Assembly: GCA_031272275.1 (NCBI GenBank)
Contig: JAISUC010000011.1
Span: forward strand, 1 to 64,000
Source: Actinomycetes bacterium
GTDB lineage: Bacteria > Actinomycetota > Coriobacteriia > WRKU01 > WQUG01
DNA: 64,000 bases
Direction: 5' to 3'
Position numbers and translations under genes: made by a program. A model generated the notes under the pieces. The model made no database searches. It worked only from the letters and a program-made list of their open reading frames with translations, and was not told where the DNA came from. Positions 57,892-64,000 of this stretch are shown piece by piece. The stretch's first letter is position 1, and the number at the start of each line of letters is the position of its first letter.

Positions 57892-60729
57892 TCAGGCGTC
57901 TTCGTCCCCTGCAAACTGTGAGTTATAGAGCTCCGCATAAAACCCATCCGCCGCCAACAGTTCGTCGTGGCTGCCGCTTTCGACGATGCGCCCGTGGTTC
58001 ATGGCAACAATCAGGTCGGCGTCACGGATGGTTGACAGACGGTGCGCAATGACAAAACTGGTCCTGCCCTGCATCAGGCGTGCCATGGCGGTCTGTATCA
58101 ACTGCTCGGTACGGGTGTCGACCGAACTGGTGGCTTCATCCAGTATCAGGATCGGCGAATCGGCCAACACGGCACGCGCGATGGTCAACAACTGCCGCTG
58201 GCCTACGCTGATGTTTCCGGCGTCTTCCGCCAGCACGGTGTCATAGCCATGCGGCAGGGTGCGGATGAAGTGATCCGCCAGGGCGGTATCTGCGGCCGCA
58301 TGTATCTGTTCGGGTGTCGCGTCATCACGCCCGAACGCGATGTTATCGGCGATGCTGCCGTTAAACAGCCAGGTATCCTGCAGCACCATTCCGAACAGTG
58401 CACGTACATCGCTGCGCTTCATGGCCGCCGTGTCAACCCCGTCGATGCGGATGCTACCCTGCGTAACGTCATAAAAGCGCATCAACAGATTCACGATGGT
58501 GGTCTTGCCCGCACCGGTGGGACCGACGATGGCTATCATCTGTCCGGGTTTCACATCCAGGTACCAATCGCGAATCAGCGGGGATGCCGGGTCATAGTCA
58601 AAGTCGATGTGGTCGATGGTGACCGAACCCTGTGCGACGTCAACGGTGGCAGCCGGGTCGGGATCGGGGGCTTCCTCAGCCTCATCCAACAGGATAAAGA
58701 CGCGTTCGGCCGCGGCAATCGAGCCCTGGATGACGTTTGCGATCTGTGCCATCTGTACCATGGGCTGCTGGAAGCTGGATACATACTGTATGAATGCAAA
58801 GATGGCGCCCACGGTCATACCACCGATGTTGATTCCCGCAAGCGTCACATCCGGTCGCGTCAGTATGGCGGCAATAACCACGATCACCACGTACTGCAGG
58901 TTGGTGACGGCATTGATCACCGGCATCAGGACGCTCGAGATAAACTGGGCCTTCCACGCGCTGCCGTACAGCTGCTTGTTCGTCGCACGGAATCGCGTGA
59001 GCGAGATTTCCTCGCGGTTAAAGGCCTTGATGATATTGTGACCACCGTAGTTCTCTTCGATTTGTCCGTTCAGCTCACCCAGTTGCGCCTGTTGACGGGC
59101 AAAGAATTTCTGCGCTTTGGGGGCGATGATGCCGGTCAATACCAGCGTCAGCGGAATGGCGACGCAACTGACCAGCGCCAACACCCAACTGATCGAAAAC
59201 ATCATAATCAGGATACCCAGCAACTGAAAGACCGAACTGAGCGTCTGGCTGAGTACCTGTTGCAGGTTCGTGGAAATCAGGTCGATGTCGATGGTGATTT
59301 TCGACAAAATCTCGCCGTGGGTCTGCCCGTCGAAATACTTCAGCGGCAGCGTATCGAGCTTTTCTGAGACCTGCGTACGCAGCCTGCGCACCAGCTCCTG
59401 GGTCATCGTGACCGTCAGACGCTGCTGCACATACGCAAACAGGGCATACAGGAAATAGAGCCCGATCAACACCAGCGCAATCATACCGATGTAGTTGTAA
59501 TCCAGCACCGGCTCATCGGTCAGCGCCAAAGCCTTGGCAAAAATCAACAGCTGTTGGTCGGATGCGTCTTTGACCCGATCGAACTCGTCGCGATTGGTGT
59601 CGACCGCGACGGTGGCTGTGGTCTCGGAGGCCTCGTCACTTGCCTTGTCCGCCGAATCGTCCCCGAAATCCCCGAAACTCAGGTCACTTTCCGCGGTGCT
59701 CGACTCGTCGTCACTTGCCTGATATTCGTTGATCAGCGACTTCAGCGCAGCAATCCGCGTGTCATCGTCATCGCTTGCGCGGATGGCGGCGATGTCGGCG
59801 TCGATGCGATCCAGCGTTTCCGTCGCATCCGCAAACATGCCCGAAACCTTGCCCTTGGCGGCAGCCAGCTTATAGCCCGCCTGTTTGAACTCGACGGTTT
59901 TCTCATCCAGTTTCTTTTGACCCTTGTCCAGCTTGCGTTCGGCTTTTGCCAGTTTCGCACGCGCCGACGCCAGTTGCGCACGTCCCTTACTCAGCGCAGA
60001 CGCCAGCTGCTTTTTGCCCGCGGCGATTTTCTTCAGAGCGGCCGCCTTTTTCGTCGCCAGTTGTTTCGTCGCCGACGCCAGCTGGGCTGATGCCGCCGCA
60101 TATTGCTCGGGCGGCATATAGGCTTTGCCGGCTTCCAGTTGTGCCTTTTTGGCTGCCAACGTTTTGTCCGCCTTACGGAAACCCGCTTTGGCCTTTTTTT
60201 CCGCCGCTGCCAGCTTCTTTTTCGCCTTCGCCGATTCACGGTTCAGCTTCGCTTGGCCGTCCGCCAGTTTCCGTCGCGCATCACGCAGCTCTGCCCGCGC
60301 GTCATCGATCTTTTTCTGGGCTTTCTTCAGCTCTTTGGCGCCGTCGGCCATCTTATCATCGGCCTCGGCCAGCTTGTCGTCTGCCTCTGCCCGTTTGTCC
60401 GCAAGCGTTTCCCGAGCATCACTGAGCCCCGTATGCAAATCCTGCACCTGCGGATAGATCATCTTTAGCTGCACGTATTCCTGCAACTCGTTGGTGGCCT
60501 TTTCCATGGTTTTCGGCGCCATGATGAAACAGGCGATACTCGCAATGGAAAACACCACGGCCAGCCCAATCCGCCACCAGTCACGCCGCAGCATCAACAG
60601 CAGCCGGCGCAGCGTCCCCTTAAAGTCTGCGGCCTTTTCAACCACCGCAACCATCCCGGCAGGACCCGGTCCCGGTCCCTGTCGGCGTTGCTGACGTTCG
60701 GGCATCTTTGTTTTCTTCTGCTCAGCCAC
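57892..60729 (-). CDS. Heterodimeric ABC exporter subunit with long extracellular coiled coil
   Basis: 945 aa, about 300 more than the family norm. A short cytosolic N-terminus and TM1 (WWRIGLAVVFSIASIACFIM) are followed by PKTMEKATNEL, the usual loop start. Then come about 330 residues of Lys/Ala/Glu/Asp-rich heptads with LxxG and ADK repeats (DKLAEADDKMADGAKELKKA, AKAERKLDKGQKKLDEK), an acidic Ser/Asp linker, and TM2 (YIGMIALVLIGLYFLYALFAYV). The rest is a normal exporter: TM3-6, Walker A VGPTGAGKTT, signature NISVGQRQ (degenerate), Walker B LILDEATSSVD with the catalytic Glu, H-loop IAHRLSTI. The coil must lie outside the membrane between TM1 and TM2. GTG 60729 overlaps the partner gene by 8 bp. 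Substrate unknown. Confidence 0.93.
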   Translation of the reverse strand: MAEQKKTKMPERQQRRQGPGPGPAGMVAVVEKAADFKGTLRRLLLMLRRDWWRIGLAVVFSIASIACFIMAPKTMEKATNELQEYVQLKMIYPQVQDLHTGLSDARETLADKRAEADDKLAEADDKMADGAKELKKAQKKIDDARAELRDARRKLADGQAKLNRESAKAKKKLAAAEKKAKAGFRKADKTLAAKKAQLEAGKAYMPPEQYAAASAQLASATKQLATKKAAALKKIAAGKKQLASALSKGRAQLASARAKLAKAERKLDKGQKKLDEKTVEFKQAGYKLAAAKGKVSGMFADATETLDRIDADIAAIRASDDDDTRIAALKSLINEYQASDDESSTAESDLSFGDFGDDSADKASDEASETTATVAVDTNRDEFDRVKDASDQQLLIFAKALALTDEPVLDYNYIGMIALVLIGLYFLYALFAYVQQRLTVTMTQELVRRLRTQVSEKLDTLPLKYFDGQTHGEILSKITIDIDLISTNLQQVLSQTLSSVFQLLGILIMMFSISWVLALVSCVAIPLTLVLTGIIAPKAQKFFARQQAQLGELNGQIEENYGGHNIIKAFNREEISLTRFRATNKQLYGSAWKAQFISSVLMPVINAVTNLQYVVIVVIAAILTRPDVTLAGINIGGMTVGAIFAFIQYVSSFQQPMVQMAQIANVIQGSIAAAERVFILLDEAEEAPDPDPAATVDVAQGSVTIDHIDFDYDPASPLIRDWYLDVKPGQMIAIVGPTGAGKTTIVNLLMRFYDVTQGSIRIDGVDTAAMKRSDVRALFGMVLQDTWLFNGSIADNIAFGRDDATPEQIHAAADTALADHFIRTLPHGYDTVLAEDAGNISVGQRQLLTIARAVLADSPILILDEATSSVDTRTEQLIQTAMARLMQGRTSFVIAHRLSTIRDADLIVAMNHGRIVESGSHDELLAADGFYAELYNSQFAGDEDA

Positions 60730-62605
60730 GGTGCATCTCTTCTTCCGTCAGCTGGGACGCGGCGATCTCGCGATACACGGCGTTATCCGCCAGCAGTTCC
60801 TCGTGGGTGCCGATACCGACCGCACGGCCCTCTTCCAGCACAATGATTTGGTCGGCATCCATAATGGTTGAGATGCGTTGCGCGACGATCACCGCCAGCG
60901 AATCGCGCAACAGCGGGCGCATCGCCGCGCGCAGCGCCGCATCCGTCGCCAGATCCAGCGCGCTGAAACTGTCGTCGAACAGGTAAATGGCGGGACGTTT
61001 GACCAGCGCACGCGCAATCGCCAAACGCTGTTTCTGTCCTCCGGAAAAGTTCGTTCCGCCCTGCGCCACATGCGCGTCGATACCCTCATCCAGTTCCGAC
61101 ACGAACTCCCAAGCCTGCGCAGTTTTCAACGCATCAATGACCTGTTCTGCGGTAGCATCCTCGCGCCCGAAGCGGATATTTTCAGCAATCGTGCCGCTGA
61201 ACAGCACCGCCTTTTGCGGGATGTAGCCTATCAGGTCATGCAGTTCGTGCTGACGATGTTCGCGCACGTCCACCCCGTTCACCAGCACAGAGCCCGAACT
61301 GACCTCGTACAGGCGGTCAATCAGGTTCAGAATCGTCGATTTCCCGCTGCCGGTGCTGCCGATGATCGCCGTCGTGGTGCCGGCTGATGCGGCAAAGCTG
61401 ATGCCGGTGACCGCCGGTTCCTCGGCGCCCTCAAAGCTGAAACCGACGTCACGGAATTCCAGCGACGCTTTCGGGGAGTGCGTCCCGGCGTCCACCGCGA
61501 CCAGTGTGTCGGACACCGACCCGGCGCAGAGCTCCCGCTCCCCCGCGTCCGTAGGCGCGTCCGCCCCCGCATCGTCCGGATCCAGGATGGACGAATGCGT
61601 GTCCAGGACTTCGTCGATGCGTTCGGCGCTGACGCTGGCGCGCGGCAACATAATGGTGACCATCGTCAGCATCAACAGGCTGAACAGCAGTTGCATCGCG
61701 TACTGCATGAACGCGAACATGTTACCCAGCGATATGTGATCGGCGGCGACCATATGGCTGCCGAACCAGACCGTCGCGATGTTTGCCAGCATGATGGTGA
61801 ACATGACGATGGGTATCAACATGACCACCATGCGGTTGACCTTGATGGCGGTGTCGGTCAGGTCGTCGTTTGCCACCGCAAAGCGTTCCTGTTGGAAGGC
61901 CTGGCGGTTGAATGCGCGAATGACGCGCACGCCGGTCAGCCCCTCGCGCGCAATCAGGTTCAGGTGGTCGGTCTTTTTTTGGATGCTGCGAAACAGCGGC
62001 AGCGCGCGGCGCATCGCAACCAGAATCACCGTCACCAGCAGCGGGATGATGGCGGCGATGATCCATGCCAGGCTTTTGCCTTTGTCGATTGCCATCACCA
62101 ACGCGATGATGCTGGTCATCGGTGCCATCATGGCCAGACGCATCAGCATAAACGACATCTGTTGAATCTGCTGGACGTCGTTGGTGGAACGAATTATCAG
62201 GCTGGCGGTCGAAAACCGGTCGAATTCTTTCAGGCTGAAGCTCTCGATGCGTGCGAACAGTTTCTCGCGCAGGTCACGCGCCAGTGCGGCCGAGGCACGC
62301 GAACACAACCAGCCGGCGAACACCGCGCCTGCGACCGACAACGCGACGATTCCCAGCATCTTTGCGCCGTGCTGCAAAATGTAGTCCATCTGGGTCGCAT
62401 TACTGGAGTTGATGATTTGTTCCTGCACGACAGACTGCGTCGCATCTCCCGGGACACCGCGCTGCAGGATGCCGATGTTCACGATGTCGGACATCACGTT
62501 CGGCAGCGACAATTGCGCGCCCACCTGCAGCGCCGTTGCCGCCGTAATCAACAGCAGCATCAGCCAATAGGGCTTGAATAGATATCGTTTCAATAGCTTA
62601 AACAT
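60722..62605 (-). CDS. Heterodimeric ABC exporter subunit, degenerate-site partner
   Basis: 627 aa, six TM helices (from PYWLMLLLITAATALQVGAQ) and one ABC domain: Walker A IGSTGSGKST, signature NFSGGQKQR, Walker B AIYLFDDSFSALD with Asp in place of the catalytic Glu, and switch region VIVAQRISTI with Gln in place of His. With the 945-aa partner this gives one consensus and one degenerate ATP site, as in TM287/288 and BmrCD. A linker (about residues 340-380) with DAGADAPTDAGE and a copy of the GGGGAGTGCGTCC motif separates the two domains. Lies 68 bp after marR, with a weak ribosome site. Confidence 0.94.
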   Translation of the reverse strand: MFKLLKRYLFKPYWLMLLLITAATALQVGAQLSLPNVMSDIVNIGILQRGVPGDATQSVVQEQIINSSNATQMDYILQHGAKMLGIVALSVAGAVFAGWLCSRASAALARDLREKLFARIESFSLKEFDRFSTASLIIRSTNDVQQIQQMSFMLMRLAMMAPMTSIIALVMAIDKGKSLAWIIAAIIPLLVTVILVAMRRALPLFRSIQKKTDHLNLIAREGLTGVRVIRAFNRQAFQQERFAVANDDLTDTAIKVNRMVVMLIPIVMFTIMLANIATVWFGSHMVAADHISLGNMFAFMQYAMQLLFSLLMLTMVTIMLPRASVSAERIDEVLDTHSSILDPDDAGADAPTDAGERELCAGSVSDTLVAVDAGTHSPKASLEFRDVGFSFEGAEEPAVTGISFAASAGTTTAIIGSTGSGKSTILNLIDRLYEVSSGSVLVNGVDVREHRQHELHDLIGYIPQKAVLFSGTIAENIRFGREDATAEQVIDALKTAQAWEFVSELDEGIDAHVAQGGTNFSGGQKQRLAIARALVKRPAIYLFDDSFSALDLATDAALRAAMRPLLRDSLAVIVAQRISTIMDADQIIVLEEGRAVGIGTHEELLADNAVYREIAASQLTEEEMHRG

Positions 62606-62673
62606 ACGTCGTATGGGGAAACCCGATCAGGGGGAGTGCGTCCCGGCGCTACCCGTGCCCCGGCAGTTTCCCT

Positions 62674-63258
62674 TTAGTCCTCCCAGTCTTGTTCCAGCCC
62701 GGCGCTGTGCAGTTTCTTTTGCAGTTGACGTCGGAATATTTTGATGGCGTCGCTGACCGTTTTACGCTCGTCTGCGGTCAGTTCCTCGATTTCGGCGATC
62801 ATGCGCGCGCGGATGTGGCCGGTATCGACTTCCAGTCGTTCACGTCCGCGATCGGTGATGCTGATGACGTACTGGCGGCGGTCATCGGGACTGACACTGC
62901 GCGCGACCAGACCGTTGCGCTCCAACCCGTCCAGCAGGCGCGAAGCCGCAGGCGGCGACAGGCGCATCATTTCGATCAGTTGCCCCTGCAACATGGGCTT
63001 GCGCTTGAGCAGGTGCAGGACCATACCCGATTGTTGCCGCTGGTGCGGATGCATCGGCATGATGCCCCCCGAAGCCTGTTCCGCCGCCGACAACGCGTCT
63101 ACACCCAAAGGGGCCTTGTGCTTGCGAATCAGCAGCCGTTTCATCGAGCCCTGTACATAGGGCATGGCGGTCAGAATCTGGTCTGCCACATCGGTGGCAG
63201 TGGGTTTGGTGTTATCGGTGGTGCCTGTGTTGCCTGTCGTGCCGTCTTTGGCGGTCAT
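62674..63258 (-). CDS. MarR-family transcriptional regulator
   Basis: 194 aa. A Thr/Asn-rich N-terminus is followed by a winged helix-turn-helix: MLQGQLIEMMRLSPPAASRLLDGLERNGLVARSVSPDDRRQYVISITDRGRERL, the diagnostic MarR span with the DDRR wing. It is the first gene of the exporter transcript, so ligand-relieved repression of its own operon is likely. RBS GGAAGGGGGA precedes ATG 63258. The long N-terminal extension and MHPHQRQQSGM are not usual family features. Confidence 0.92.
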   Translation of the reverse strand: MTAKDGTTGNTGTTDNTKPTATDVADQILTAMPYVQGSMKRLLIRKHKAPLGVDALSAAEQASGGIMPMHPHQRQQSGMVLHLLKRKPMLQGQLIEMMRLSPPAASRLLDGLERNGLVARSVSPDDRRQYVISITDRGRERLEVDTGHIRARMIAEIEELTADERKTVSDAIKIFRRQLQKKLHSAGLEQDWED

Positions 63259-63374
63259 GCGCGCCGGTCCCCCTTCCGCAATGGTCGCAATGGTCGCGAT
63301 GGTATCGGGCAGTCGCTCGGATGCAGTCAGTCAGGTGCTGTCGTTCAAGTGCAAACAATCAGCTGCAGTCGGTC

Positions 63375-63386
63375 GTAAATGTTTAC
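63375..63386 (-). promoter_or_regulatory. Candidate MarR operator at the transcription start
   Basis: GTAAA-TG-TTTAC inverted repeat overlapping the predicted +1 of the marR promoter, a common position for autorepressor sites. Inferred from position only. Confidence 0.45.
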
Positions 63387-63392
63387 CGAACG

Positions 63393-63421
63393 ATAATATT
63401 GCAAAGTGGAACTATTGTCAA
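63393..63421 (-). promoter_or_regulatory. Sigma-70-type promoter of the marR-exporter operon
   Basis: On the minus strand TTGACA (63421-63416), an exact 17-bp spacer and TATTAT (63398-63393). It is the best promoter match in the window; the start would be near 63386, giving a leader of about 128 nt to the marR ATG. Confidence 0.8.
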
Positions 63422-63673
63422 CCGGAAATATTTTACTACGCGAGTGCGCACGTCGTGCATCGCGCACCCGAATCGTGTCCCGACCCTTTCACGCACTGCG
63501 TTTTACATTTTGCTCATCATATTGAGTATTTTGCAAATATGCAGGTACATGCCCTGTTTTCCTGCACTCAACCCCGGGCAGATACCACCGCTTCCGCTGG
63601 ATGCGGATGTTCAGCAGTCGGGATGGGCAATGCCGGCAGAAAGCCGGATCACCATTGCGTTTTCACGGGAATA
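63422..63673. other. Gap between marR promoter and tRNA-Pro
   Basis: About 250 bp with no gene seen. It has AT-rich patches (ATTTTGCTCATCATATTGAG) and a GCGCAC..GTGCAT..GCGCAC cluster near 63450. Confidence 0.4.
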
Positions 63674-63750
<77 letters not shown>

Positions 63751-63860
63751 ACCTAAGACAGCTTAGAAATAATACCACAAGTACCAACGGGATTGACACG
63801 CCGATTGCGCCGATTGTGCGCGAGCCGCGGCGAACTACAGCCCCAACCGATCAGCCGCCA

Positions 63861-64000
63861 TCAAGACGCACCCACGACCGTTTCCAGGATACTGCGCGCG
63901 ATCAGTGCCTTCGAAGCCCGGGGGAGCATGATGTCGGCACCGTCGCGGCCCAGCAGGCGTACCTCGTTATCCGCGGCATCAAACCCGATGTCTGTCCGCG
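63861..64000 (-). CDS. coaBC: CoaBC C-terminal end (partial)
   Basis: Not in the ORF track. The minus frame ending at TGA 63861-63863 encodes 46 residues: DIGFDAADNEVRLLGRDGADIMLPRASKALIARSILETV.. This is the C-terminal part of the CoaB (phosphopantothenoylcysteine synthetase) domain, where D-x-G-F-x-x-D-x-N-E-V-x-L-L is the conserved stretch near the end, followed by a Lys/Ala helix. The enzyme makes 4'-phosphopantetheine for coenzyme A. The start lies beyond the window. Confidence 0.8.
   Translation of the reverse strand, partial: RTDIGFDAADNEVRLLGRDGADIMLPRASKALIARSILETVVGAS

Overview
This 64 kb window looks like a chromosomal segment of a high-GC Gram-positive bacterium. The house-keeping neighbourhoods (alaS-ruvX-mltG-yqeG; yajQ-rimO-pgsA/cinA followed by recA-recX), the sortase-type surface proteins and the extracellular carbohydrate/peptide hydrolases suggest an actinobacterium, most likely a Coriobacteriia-like gut or oral lineage. 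That taxonomic call is inference from gene content and order only; no marker gene was compared.

Layout. 1-2,131 (minus): a secreted seven-bladed RCC1-repeat protein that runs off the left edge. 2,346-12,105 (minus): a possible small gene, then yqeG, mltG, ruvX, alaS, a DUF948 protein, a MraY/WecA-like membrane glycosyltransferase and a large alkaline-phosphatase-fold membrane protein. 12,174-13,859 (plus): a DUF6020-like membrane protein, the only plus-strand gene before 50 kb. 13,856-28,688 (minus): a C69 dipeptidase with an LADTG sorting signal, tRNA-Ala, recX, recA, glpK, a monoacylglycerol-lipase-like hydrolase, a frameshifted DUF4430 lipoprotein, an amino-acid ABC importer, a PgsA-CinA fusion, rimO and yajQ. 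28,791-50,324 (minus): a surface/secretome block with a GH25 muramidase, a giant 5,444-residue adhesin, an ExoA nuclease and a subtilase. 50,791-57,490 (plus): a BMP-type nucleoside importer operon and an ABC-2 exporter pair. 57,892-63,258 (minus): a MarR regulator and a heterodimeric ABC exporter. A tRNA-Pro and the end of coaBC close the window.

How the genes work together. The envelope is the dominant theme. MltG, the MraY-like transferase, the AP-fold protein, the GH25 enzyme, the C69 peptidase and the two sortable surface proteins all act at the cell wall. The hydrolase and GlpK could turn monoacylglycerol into glycerol-3-phosphate, the co-substrate of PgsA. AlaRS and its tRNA-Ala (with G3:U70) are both present. 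MarR is placed to repress the exporter pair.

The least conventional content is non-coding and repeat-driven: (i) a family of hairpins sharing an A-tract/GC/T-tract core but carrying site-specific complementary arms; (ii) composite three-hairpin elements ending in the widespread ..CTCGCAATGACG repeat, one of which has entered and expanded inside the pgsA-cinA reading frame; (iii) a recurrent GGGGGAGTRCGTCC motif in linkers and intergenic DNA; (iv) a TGCATRATYATGCA palindrome shared by two surface-enzyme genes. The most unusual protein architecture is an ABC exporter subunit carrying a coiled coil of about 300 residues between its first two membrane helices. The frame of the left-edge RCC1 gene and the coaBC fragment were read directly from the sequence because the ORF track omits them.
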